Assembly (NCBI GenBank): GCA_947179485.1
Contig: OX359249.1
Span: 9,176,001-9,240,000, forward strand
Reading direction: 5' to 3'
Source of the DNA: Allacma fusca
Taxonomy: Eukaryota > Arthropoda > Collembola > Symphypleona > Sminthuridae
DNA length: 64,000 nucleotides
Position numbers and translations under genes: made by a program. The notes under the pieces were generated by a model that worked only from the letters and a program-made list of their open reading frames with translations, was not told where the DNA came from and made no database searches. The stretch's first letter is position 1. Each line of letters starts with the position of its first letter. Shown here one piece after another: positions 22,377 through 33,787 of the stretch.

Positions 22377-23019
22377 ACTTACGTGCTTTATACGCTCCCA
22401 AATAATTCCATGAAATTGTAAATGTAAAAATCTCGAGTTTACAAAGATCAATCCAACAATAGTAATGGAACAGGATCGACGACGTGGAGTTTACTTCTAA
22501 TATTTAACTATGAACGGATGCAGAGACAAACTTTTCGAACTGTTATTTTTATTTTAAACAAATTACAGGAATAACTCCTCTGGCACTTTAAAACAAAATA
22601 AAAGTATAAAATGAGAACTGAGAGGAACTTAAGCCGAAAGTTTGTACTTACTGTTTCTCTATTGAATGAAGGAATTATATACGCAACACATCAATTTAAT
22701 TAATGATGCTGGAAAAATGTAATTGGACTGAACTAAAAATAATAAAGTGAGGGTAGTAATGAGGGATGAGGTGGGAAAAATTCAAGATTACCATTTAAAT
22801 GCTATAAAGTCTAAATGAGAGTGTGTCGCTCGCTCCCTAAAAACTGATTTGTATTACGCGTGTGATGTGAGAATTCACAACGTGGGTATTATTTTTTTAT
22901 CGGGAAATGTGGAAAGTCTGACTGCTCTTCCCAAAAAAAGACGGACTTGAACGAACACTGACTGTGAGTGAAGAGTAAAGTATACGTATGTATATGAACA
23001 TATACAGTGTACCGACACG

Positions 23020-23080
23020 GAAGAGGCAAAATGTGCTGTACTGTACTAAAGCATGAGCACGCAAACCGTTTTGCCTCTTC
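23020..23080. mobile_element. 61-bp miniature inverted-repeat insertion
   Basis: The segment opens GAAGAGGCAAAA and closes with its exact reverse complement TTTTGCCTCTTC. It lies in a roughly 85-bp block of duplication copy 2 that is missing from copy 1 (near 2385). It is either a very small MITE or the stem of a hairpin insertion. Confidence 0.5.
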
Positions 23081-23420
23081 AGCGATGATATGTACCTCAC
23101 TCGATAGCGAGGCTATCGTGGGGTCTTACACAAACAACATTGTATTGTCATATCGGCTGAATAGTGTGAGGTGAATCAACTGTTTACTTGAGGCCCATAA
23201 GAATCCCTCATGCCTCAAAACTCAAAACATTTCCTATCCTTTTACATAGGGATTCCTTTAATAATTACCACATGAGTCTAGACTCAACTTCTGTTCATCT
23301 TCAAACCCCCAAAGTCCCGCACTAGTACTAAACATCTACTCCCGAACTGTACACAAACACACAGACAAATACTATACACAAAAAGTATGATATGAACATA
23401 TTAAGTGTGCACGTGAATGT

Positions 23421-23765
23421 AATGTTAGTCTCATGTTTGTCACTCCCAATCAGTCCCAGAAGCACCGGGGTACACTCGTTCCACTCAGAACCAGTCCTAT
23501 CGTCATAAGCTAACAATAGTGTGAGACCAAATTACAATCAGTCTTTAGACCCAATGAAAGTCTTGGTCAAACTCCCTGTATGACCCAAGGATACAAAACG
23601 GCGCTAATTTCCATCCTTGGGCTTCAATGTACGGCCCTATTTAAAATTGTTTATATTGTACGCGCATCAGTCGATCATCCCCACTCTCTCTATTTCCTAT
23701 GTTTTCGCTCGGTCCAAAAGAGCTGACAATGAGTCCCGTCCCCGTCCTTCCTTTTGACCATCATT
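23421..23765. mobile_element. 345-bp insertion with 10-bp direct repeats ACGTGAATGT
   Basis: ACGTGAATGT occurs immediately before (23411-23420) and after (23766-23775) the segment. Copy 1 has a single, slightly diverged version of the site near 2715. The ends AATGTTAGTC and, in reverse complement, AATGATGGTC match at 8 of 10 positions. A 9-11-bp target duplication suggests a Mutator-like element, but the termini are too short to be sure. No ORF. Confidence 0.6.
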
Positions 23766-24141
23766 ACGTGAATGTTGTCTGATATGCTTAAGATGCAAAA
23801 TCCTTGGTTTTTGTTAATGACCAAACTGAGTATCTTATAATTAATTTTAAACAAATTATGTGGCTTGGGAATATCCTACCCGTAATTATCATAATAAATT
23901 GTATTTTATTTTTATAACTTGCGTTGCTCTCATCCTTAGGATTCTTGGCTTCTAGGCTATTTCATTTCTTATTTCTTGAGACTTTGGTTTATGTAAGTAC
24001 TTATGCTAAGTATTTTGTACTTCTCCGCAACAATAAAACAAAACTTTGCATGTCGCCAAAACTTTTGCGCGTGCAATAAAGCATTGTCGAACTGTATTTC
24101 TGAAAACGTACTGGAATTCATGAGGTTTTTTCAGTCTTTAG

Positions 24142-24652
24142 TTTAAAAAGTATTGGAATAAAACTAATTTTTTACAAAAAAAACAAAAATAAAGTTGTTT
24201 TTAATAAGTGAACTAAAAAGTTAAAAGACAATGTAAATAAATAATTTTTATTACAGTTTTCATTATATGCTTAATTTAAAGGTAGACAAGTTACTCAGAA
24301 TGTTCGATCATCTAGCGCTACACGGAAATGCATATTAATAATACTTCATAATTCCATAAAGGTCCTCGACACTTACATATAATATGGCACTATTAAATGT
24401 AATCAAATCTCGCTGTATAACGGATGTCTATACAGCAGACATTATTGTAATCACTATCATAATATAAATTTACACATATAATACACCTATCACACTTGAT
24501 TTTATGGTACATTTTTACATTCTGTAGTTTTATTAATGACCTTGTTGCACAGTAAAAACTGGAATAATTATTTTTCTACCTTGTTTTTTTACTTTTTAGT
24601 GCAGTTATTAAAACCATCTTCATTTTTGTTTTTTTGAAACCAGCTTTTTAAA
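24142..24652. mobile_element. AT-rich element with about 70-90-bp inverted repeats
   Basis: The left arm from TTTAAAAAG through ACAAAAATAAAGTTG, TAATAAGTGAACTAAAAAG and ATAATTTTTATT mirrors the right arm read in reverse (CTTTAAAAAGC, ACAAAAATGAAGATGG, TAATAACTGCACTAAAAAG, ATAATTATT). It falls inside a block private to duplication copy 2. The outer limits and target duplication are unclear; the private block may start as early as 24025. Confidence 0.6.
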
Positions 24653-25570
24653 GGGGCTTTCACGAATAACTATGATAATGACATTGGTGGCCTGCCCTGG
24701 CCCGGCCAGAGTAAATAATTTTTGAGCGAGGGTAAAGAAAAATTAACGATTGAAAACCCTCATATTGGACGCGGAAACCCCCGTCTAATTTTATGTTTAG
24801 GGCCAGGGTAAAATTATTTTATTACCCCCGGTTTTATACCAGAAATTCTCGTATCCTCGAAAGAAAGGAAGAATGTTGAATGCTGATGAAAAAATTGCAT
24901 GCTTACTTTTTACACATACCGGTACTCTCCTGTTAAAATCAATTAGGTACATATAATAAATAAAGGGCTGAAATCAAGTGTCAGTAAGTACTGTCAGCGT
25001 GAGACATCAAAATGTAGTGTGTAGTCTGTGGAGTGAAGATGAGATGGTAACATATGGGGAACTTGCACAAGTATTTTAACTCTATATATGCATCAGACTA
25101 GGGATATAAAGTTGTCTGTGCTTGTTGTTGGTTTATTGAAGGAGATCATACCTTGAAATTACTTGCCGAAATAGGAAGAGGCCCGTCGAAAAATAATGAG
25201 CCTAGAGGGGTTTTAAGGGGGACTTTCCAAGCGTTCTAAATGGACTGATGGGAGAGTCAATAAGGAATTCCCATATGATCCTGCCTTGTTAATATAGTTT
25301 GTATTATGTGTATTTAAATTAACAATGAAAGTATTTGTCTTGACTTTGTCTTGTCTTTTGATAAGCGGATGCGGGAAGAACTCCCATAATTTTTTTAAAT
25401 CGTCAGTAACAATGGCAATCGCAGTGAAAGCTTGCTACAATCATCATAGCGATAAAAAAAATTTGTTTAGTACTTAAGTATACTTACCTAATTGTGAAGT
25501 GTAAGTTAAGTAACTGTGAAAAAAATATTGGATGGGTACTATAGAAATGCAAACATCCGAGAGGACTAAA

Positions 25571-27072
25571 TAAATATTTTTCTGATAGTTGCAGAAATAA
25601 AGTAATGGAAAATTATATGGTTTCTCAAATTTCATACTCCGTCGGTGTTCATAAGCGTTAAATAAATACTCTATTTACAATTTATTTATGCTTTAAAAAA
25701 ATAAAAACATATAGTATAATACTATATTATGGGATTACATATAACTATTTAGATGGGTTCTCAAATTACAGGAGGTTTAGATGACCGTATCAGTATCAAA
25801 TGACAACTATCATTGAAACACATCTTGGGATTTGGTTGCATCTCTAAAGTGTTTCCAGGAATGTTCGATTACAATGTCACGCCTAAACAAGGATTATGAA
25901 CTGCAAGTATTTTGAGATGTCCTTCGGACTTTGAAATCTTGTAAGTTGCAAATCAGTAATAATAATAAGTAATTATGTATTTAAATGTAATGAACGTAAG
26001 TACGAATCCGACTCTGTGATGTCGCATGTACACATTGTTACAAACAATGGGTGTATAAAAGAATATTATGAATTATTCATGAATTTTCGAGCAAGAATTT
26101 AAAAGTGCAAGAGACACGAGTGTCGAAATCTAACGAAAGGTCTGTGCCTAGTACGACTCAACGTTTCAGGTTTAACCCCTGTTCGTCTGATGTCGTTTTG
26201 TGGTGCATAAATGGTGTGTAAATGTACATAACACTGATTGGTTTTGGGCCCAGAAGTTCTAAACTTGCTACTGGGATTTTTTCTTTGTATAGTCTTATTC
26301 TCTAGCATGGGTTGTATTGTTGTATATTTTATGTATAATTAAAACAAGAACAGAAACAATCACATTTACGCTTATATTGATAGTGGGTATGTATATTATA
26401 CTTGCACATAAACATTCCGCCAATAAAAGAGTAGTTAATTTTTAAGTTACAATTTGGATTTGTATACCAACTCCATTTTTCTGAAAGAACTACAGAGATA
26501 AATAATTACAAGACTAGTTCACTGGCAGTCGCTGCAAAAAACGTTTAACTTCAAAGCCCGCAGGAGTGACGGGTAGGAAAGTATTCGCCGACAATTTTCA
26601 CTTTTCACTACCCTAAACCAATATGATTTAATATTATGACTATGAGAACATATCAATGGTCCATATAAACTCCAGACTGCAAACCGTGATCTGGTAATAC
26701 TATGACAAATAATGGCTAAAAAATGTCGAGGTATTGCCGGCGAAACGCCATTCCTGTTGACATCTTGTTTTATTCTTGCTCTAACAGGGTATAGTAGATA
26801 TAAATATACATAGATATTAATTTGCTTAATAATTTGTACAGATAGAAAAAATCCTATTGAGATAAGGAAGGGACAGGTAACCGCCTTTTACTTCTTCATT
26901 TCCGTTTTGAATATTAAACAGAATCCCTATACTATTATCGGTAATCACAACGTTTTCAAAGATCAAACCCGAATAGAAACTTTCAAACTAGAAACAATTT
27001 TTGCTTGACATTGCAATAATATATAGATAATTACATATTAATTTTGATTACAGAAACTTGTAGCAATTAGCA
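25571..27072. other. Gene-free spacer, 3' flank of NXT
   Basis: AT-rich, no credible ORF. On the minus strand an AATAAA hexamer (TTTATT at 26768-26773 on the plus strand) lies about 300 bp past the NXT stop and is the best candidate poly(A) signal. Confidence 0.45.
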
Positions 27073-28789
27073 TTAGCTACTGAAGTTAAATGGTTGGGTG
27101 GCGAATTGAGATGTTTGAGGCTGCTGAAACTGACTCTGTTGCTGCATAACTTGTTGTTGCTGCAATTGTTGCTGGTGTAATTGTTGCTGCATTTGCAATT
27201 GCTGCTGCTGCAAAAGTTGTTGTTGCTGTAGTTGAAGCATCTGAGCCGGATCAGTGAATTGCTGGACTGGAGGGGTATAAAATTGTGGCGGCTGAATATG
27301 TTGCTGTTGCAACTGCTGCTGGAGCTGTTGTTGCTGGAGTTGTTGTTGGTATTGAATTTGTTGTAACTGTTGTTCTTGGAGAGACATTCCTAGTGAATCC
27401 AGTGGTACTTGTTGACGATAAATATCAGACACTATTTTCCATTTATCCCCTTGTGCAGTGACAATGAAAGCTTGCTGAAAAGATTTGAACTGCCTATCGC
27501 TTCCTTCATGCAACTTGGCTCTTCCCGCAGTCTGGATGAGTAATGTTTTTTGAGCACCGACAGCATGAGCTATTAGAATTGATAATAAATAAATTTTTCA
27601 TGGTCACAAAGTAATCATTGTTTCCAAACTTTCAAATGTATGACTGCATAACAGAACCGATCAATTTTCTTACATGATAACAGCTGAGAATCTACGCAGC
27701 TTACAGAATGCGTGGTTGTTGGCAATTCTTCATAGAACTTTTGGATTTCAGAGATGTTCTGGAAAGGATTTCCATTCCATACCATAATCGCTGTTTCCAT
27801 ATACAGCCTTGTCACCAACTATTGAAGTATATAAAAACAAAAACATTGTACACATGTAAGTAAGCCACAGGGCGGATTCTATAACACCCGCCCGCAAAGA
27901 GTAAAAAAGTTCAACTAGGATATTCAATGCAGACTCCCTATCAAACTTTTACAATGACAACATGAAGCCTCCCCGACTTCTCTAAACCGAGTCACTTTAG
28001 GAAACAACAATAAAACTGCAAGTGTTCCACCCATCAAGATTTTGCTTGGCTATTTGAGATTGTCCAGGGTTATCTACCCCACCAGACGAAATTACTGAAA
28101 ATGCCCTAACATTTTGTCACTAAACAAGACATTTCCTTATCAAATTTTGAAATGAGATCTAAGTGCATCACATAATTATAGTCGTAATCAAAAGGACTTA
28201 AAACCAATTCGTTTCACTACCGTCTGTCTTCTACTCAAACAATATTTCCAAGATAACGTATAACACATGCTCAAACTGTATTCATAACACCTTCAAGGTA
28301 ATTTACAGAACACTAATATAGTAATAAAACTTCCATGATAAATTATACGGTTGAAAAGGTCCAAAAACGCTGTGATCATTCCAAATAAACGTTTCGGCAT
28401 TCTCCCTTTAACCAACCTCCCCCCCCCACTTACTATCCAAATTTAGGTTCAAGTATCTTAGTTCAAATTCCAAAAACAAATCTCGACGTTATGAAAAACA
28501 ACTAATATAAATCACACATCCCCTCTCCCTACTAAACACATGACTACAATAATTGCAAAATTTAACATTTCTTACATGTCGTTTTGAGTCTATCGTATCA
28601 TAGTACAATTTAGAGAACTGCTCTGCAATGCTCGAAATGTCTTCAGTTGAATTTCGTATATCCTGGAAATAACCCAAGAGGAAATCACACATAAATGCAT
28701 GTCCACAATGTCCAAATAATTCACATCCTTTCAATCATAATAGATCCTCTCACCTCCACACTTGAACTCTGCACCACGGTCATCTTCAT
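27073..28789 (-). CDS. Nxt1: NTF2-related export protein (NXT1/p15) with long Q-rich C-terminal tail
   Basis: Four exons on the minus strand: 28789-28754, 28662-28576, 27818-27674 and 27569-27073. All are GT-AG and in phase, giving 254 residues. Residues about 16-142 are an NTF2-like fold matching NXT: EQFSKLYYDTIDSKRH, LVTRLYMETAIMVWNGN, FYEELPTTTHSVSCVDSQ, then FKSFQQAFIVTAQGDKWK and IVSDIYRQQ. NXT pairs with NXF1/TAP and docks mRNPs on FG nucleoporins for export. Family members normally end soon after the equivalent of IYRQQ (about 130-140 residues). Here the frame continues about 110 residues, very rich in Q with scattered L, H and M, to SQFATQPFNFSS and TAA, with no stop or splice signal in between. 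The start is the first of two close ATGs (28789; the other is two codons on). Recognition of the domain is firm; the tail's role is unknown. Confidence 0.93.
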
Positions 28790-29706
28790 CCAGCTGAAAC
28801 AACGTCGGCGTTTCCAAACCAAATTTACAGACACACGTTTCACGGAAAAGTACGGATAGGCTCAAGTGGCATTTAATACAAACAACAACAACCTGTCAAA
28901 AAATTAGAACAAACTTAATTATTAATTTTATGTCCAACGAAAAACTACGACTATGAAAACCTCCCGATGACTCTTCCTTCCCATGCACTTAAAATCGTAG
29001 ACGCACTTTTTGAATTACTTACATATAAATAATTAAATCCCGTGTACGAAATTAAACCAAACAAAATCTAACCGCGTGTATTAGGTGCAAGGTGCACACG
29101 ATTCAGGCACGAACGTTTACTCAAGTAGTCCCACAATCTCACTTACTTGTAACAAACTATATAAACAACTATTAAAAGTACTATATTTCAAATCTCAAAA
29201 CTGTATTGTATTATATGGAAATGTGCAGCACTATTTAAATCACTCCAACCTTAAGCGAAAGTATAAGCTACAATCACCACAGTCAGTATTCAGTATTCCG
29301 CGTGTATATAGACAGACAGACACATGAGATGAGACACAGACAGACAAGACAGTCATTACTTCGTCTAATTCTCAGTTCCTGGCAGTAGTGGCTAGTAAAT
29401 GTACGACACTGCACATTAATAGTAAAAAGGCGTCTTCAAAAATTACAGGAACTAGAGTAATACTCAGCTTCTTTGAAAAACCTTAAAAGCTTCTTGAGGC
29501 AACATGTACTTTGATAAGGCCCTCTTCCCCTGGCGGAGACACCCAGCCTCCACAACGTCCTACGAATCTTCTGAAGGCTCCCAAGCACAACACCGTTTTA
29601 TGATGTACACCGTCCTACTCCGCATACATTAACGTACATATTATACCTTCCCACTACACACGTACATACTGTCCATGTGGGAAAATAACGTACACGGTCA
29701 ATGAGT
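28790..29706. other. 5' flank of NXT
   Basis: Presumed 5' UTR and promoter of NXT on the minus strand; a TTTCAG just before the start codon region (about 28793-28798) could be a UTR intron acceptor. GACA-rich microsatellite at about 29310-29350. No other gene seen. Confidence 0.4.
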
Positions 29707-29714
29707 CAATATTG

Positions 29715-30392
29715 CAAAGCTGGGCAAAAAGATTGCGTATCCTAAATCCTACATACATTTTATAGTTTACGAAGAGCATACATATATGCATATATAAATT
29801 TGTCCAGAAATGCAATCATACATATATGCATACATAACTTTGTCCAGAAATGCAATCATACATATATGCATACATTAATTTGTCCCGAAATGTAATCATA
29901 CATATATTCATCATATAAATAAATTTATGTATAAATATATGTACACGTGCCTATAAAAGTGCTTGTAGAACGTTCTGAACCTTTATAAAAACTAATGAAG
30001 CATGGCTTCGCGCGTGTATATTGTTAATTAGTTAAGTTAAAAATTGTTAATTTCTAGTTTCGTAGGTTTCAGTCACAACGTATAGAAATCGTTTGCATTG
30101 CAGCAGGAAATAATAAATGCGAATACACCAATAAACACAGACCGTGCCAAGAAAATACAGATGGAGCTCGCTGAACATACACGGTGCATACATAATAAAT
30201 ACCTAAATCTCCCCGGCCTTTTAAACATACATACTCGTAAATACAGTATTCATGCCATACATATATCATACATTTTTTTTAGTGGAAACACGCAGCCTAC
30301 ATAAAATACATACAAATATTCGGAAAATGTGCGAACATACATAAAAAACTGCGTATATTTATGCATAAATGTAGGATATGTGCCCAGCTTTG
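29715..30392. mobile_element. hAT-type element with a 48-bp tandem array, TSD CAATATTG
   Basis: The termini CAAAGCTGGGCA and TGCCCAGCTTTG are perfect inverted repeats. Perfect 8-bp duplications CAATATTG, themselves palindromic, lie at 29707-29714 and 30393-30400. From about 29776 to 29905 a unit of about 48 bp (landmark TTTGTCCAGAAATGCAATCA followed by TACATATATGCATA) repeats three times. No transposase. Confidence 0.85.
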
Positions 30393-30400
30393 CAATATTG

Positions 30401-33400
30401 AGTTATAGCAGTCACCTACAACTCAATGAGCTTTAAGATGTACTTCGAACCCAAACAAGTGCTTTCGTCCAAATATTTCCATTCATTTATTTTAGCTCAC
30501 CCGTTGGAAGTTACAAATGCTTCACTTCAACTAATCCATTTTGAGTGTAAATTCCTAAAAAAAAATTGAAACTATTTTTATACATGACAGTTTCAAAATT
30601 AGCCCGGCATTTCCTGAACTTAGGCGACACTTCTCTTTAACATTGAGAAAAAGCCCATTCAGGTCCTCTTATCAGCAGTACTGACCAGGGTCTGATGGCC
30701 AGGCCTACAAATAATATGAGGACAGGAACACAACTGAAGTAACTGTAATTTAGCATTTGTTTTTTTTCCAGTGACATTCCCGCGTATCAAAAATAATAAT
30801 CATATTTTATAACTTGGCAAAACCATTACCGAATAATATAAATTTATGAAATTATTGACAAAATTACAACGAGGACTCCGCGTGCATGATACATCATGGG
30901 CTATTTATTTATTTAAGGTCTTGTAGGCTGTCACCCATCTATCTGCTAAAAGTTGACAATGATTTACATTTAATTGAGATTTGACACTCCTATTTATTAC
31001 CATACAAGTATAGCTTTGTGGAAGAGGGAAAATAATCCACATGTTCAGTTTTTGTCAGAATATTTTGCTCCGGCAATGACAAAACAAATGACAAAATGAA
31101 AAGTAATGTATACGTAGCATTGAGGGCTCTGATTATTTCTGAATGTTTATCTATAAGTCTAAGACCTCATCGTCATTTTATTTCCCAAAGACGAGCTCTG
31201 CCTTTCCTTGGTTAAATATACGGAGCTGAGGATAATCAAGGAAATGTCCAGTTAATTTTATTTTAAAAGAATCATTCATCCGTAGATAGGGATAGTTGTC
31301 GAATATTTTCCTTCCCTTCCGGCAGGTTAATACACCTACCCCAAATAGTCGAGAACTGACCTACGTACTGGACTCCGACCGAAGAAATCGCCTACTAGTG
31401 GACCCTGCCAGTCATACAAAGTTGACAGTAAATGAGTAAAAAGCGTATCTATACATAGTAGGAAATGTAGGCGCAATCGCCGTTAAAATCGCGCAGTGAA
31501 ATCCTCAAAGATTTCCCCTTCTCTCCTGTCATGTCATAGCCTATAAAAGAGATGGAGGGAGTCTATATAGGTACTTCCTACATGCACACTCTAACTCACT
31601 CACACATATCCATGTATGTACACACACACACTCATACTCCTCATCGCGGAGGAGTCAAATCAAATGCGTATAGGTCTGTGGAATACACTATATCTCCAAG
31701 CAGTGACTCAAGCTACCTAAACCTAATGTACAAGTGCTCCTTCCCATATGAAAGTCCACTGCTGATGAGCGGCTACTGCCAGAGAGAGGGGGCACGGACA
31801 AATAATATCCCACAGTCAGAGGTTTCTCACTGGGCTCGACGGTGGGCGGGTGGGGAAGCTCCGCTAAGAGTCTGTCACTCCTTTGACGGCTTCAACAGGG
31901 GGTAAGCTCTGAAGTTGAGGTGACTCCCCTCCCATGATTTGTACATGGGACCTCATAACAGCTCGAACGCAAGTGACTTTTCTGCCTGTTCGCCCATTTT
32001 GTAAATTCCACTCCAAGAGTCTCCCTACATGCAACCTAGTCTTGTGTAAACCCCTCGGAATTCCATGTATTGTTGCCAAATCCCACCTGTTTCTCTTTCC
32101 TTCATCCACAGCATCTTCTTCAGCACTCCCTTGGACAGTGTCTTGGACTATAGCAGCGGAGTCATTCATGACAGATCCATTCCGTCTCAAGTTGTCACTG
32201 CCAATGTCATAATTGACCATTATTAGCAGCCCTAAGCCCTTTGTGATATCGAATGTAATTAATGTCCAAGTGAGCCATTCCATGAGATGTAGGTTCCAAT
32301 GCATGTGTTATACAAAGGAAGGGAAGGGAAATGTGTGTATGAAGTGCGGTCTCGTCTCCGACTCTGTCTTTTGACTTGAGGACTGAAATCCCAGCCATAG
32401 GACGGAATGCTTCTAAAGTGACAATATGAGATGACAGTCTCCGTATATGAGGGTTCATTGAGTGTTTAAGGAGTATAGAGGAAGTAGTATGATGTTTGTG
32501 TAATTATCAAGTGTGACTTATTGTTAAAGTATTTGGGAACTGATGAGGACGACAGGAATTATTATTATTATTGATGCATTGGGAGCCCGAAGGTGAGTAT
32601 GTGAGAGTGGAAGGGAGAGAAATGAGAGAGTCTTGGGACGGAGGAATGACAACATTGGACTCACGAGGGGCTGGTAAATAGACCACGTGAACGGAGGATT
32701 TAGTACGTACTGTGAGCCCAATGATGGCGCCAAGTGAATCGTTGTTGTACAGATTTGTGATAAAATTGAAAATGTCGCTAGAATTGGTGCAATTGCAAAA
32801 TGTAGCATTTTTCCTTTAAAAATCCCCCAATTCTGAAAGTTTGAGAAAAACGAAATAATGCCAACTGTGTACATTCGGTAAGTAGCCTTGTGAAACTGTG
32901 AGGTGATCCATCAAAAGTATTAATTTAGTGGAAGACTTTGGAGTGCTGAGAGTTTAACTCCGTCGTTGGGTTAACAAGTGAAATATTTATGGTGTAATTA
33001 ATTAGATTGATTCTTAAATCTATGGGAAATTAAATCCTAGGGATCATTGTAATTCCCCATGGGGATGGAGATTGAGGAGGATGGGCCCAGTCCAGTATTG
33101 GGGGTGAAATTTGCAAAAATTTCTAGTTTTTACGACGGAGGAGAAGTGGTGCCATCTGTAAATATTAGCCTTTCTGAAATAGTTTAATATTTTGGGTTTT
33201 TTTTTGTCATTTTAGAACCTCGGATTGTTGATTGTCTGGGGTTGACCTCAAGGGATGAGAGGAGGGTGGAAGTGATTTTTGGGGTTACATCTGATTAGTG
33301 GAAGTTGAGAGTATCAACGGAGTACCCGATTGATCAAGATATTTTGTATACCTTTCTTTTCTGATCATATGTAACGTATGTATATGCAAGTTTCCGTTAC

Positions 33401-33745
33401 ACCCGTGTAGTGTATCAATTTGTCTTTCTTGTTGATAGTCGTAGATAGAAGTGTTTCTAAAGTGGAGATTGAGTGGAAATGAGGGCTCAAAGCTTGATTA
33501 AATTATGGCTGGAGCGGATTATTTGTGGGGGTAATATTGTGAGGACCAGTGATCAAATTATTTGGGGAGGAAAGTTAAGGCCTCAGCACGTACTCCTCAA
33601 TAGTGTTGGACTCAGTTGGAGAAATTGAGTTTGTATTGTGAATTAATTGTTGTACGTGTGGTTTTCTGGAAATTATGATATTGTGTTGACCTCAGTTTGT
33701 TGTCATGAACTTTGTAAGTGAATTTTCGACGTTTTCTTTCTGTAG
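30401..33745. other. Gene-free region upstream of rno
   Basis: No convincing ORF. It probably contains the rno promoter and one or more untranslated exons. A TATAAAA at about 31544-31550 is a possible core-promoter element on the plus strand, but nothing ties it to rno. CA-rich microsatellite at about 31620-31635. The two overlapping opposite-strand ORFs at about 31860-32300 show no recognisable domain. Confidence 0.4.
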
Positions 33746-33787
33746 AAACGGAAACAAAATGAAATAGAGAAGTAGCAGCGAATTAAA

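Larger units (their letters stand above)
20888..25570. repeat. Segmental duplication, copy 2, with private insertions
   Basis: This is collinear with 1601-4545 in the same orientation but longer, because it carries insertions absent from copy 1: 21029-22376, 23020-23080, 23421-23765, a segment within about 24025-24652, and an unrelated block near 24690-24850. It lacks the 2908-3538 element of copy 1. It retains the minus-strand splice-donor motif CACGTAAGT at 22382. It lies about 20 kb upstream, in the minus-strand sense, of the left-edge gene. Confidence 0.85.

Noticed and set aside
31864..32304. 146-codon minus-strand ORF (and the plus-strand ORF over it)
   Set aside because: No recognisable family, no supporting splice sites or flanking exons, and both strands are open, as expected by chance; left as possible UTR or promoter DNA.
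33714..33745. GTAAGT at 33714 paired with the acceptor at 33745 as a tiny UTR intron of rno
   Set aside because: The intron would be about 32 bases, too short for normal splicing; a more distant upstream exon is more likely.
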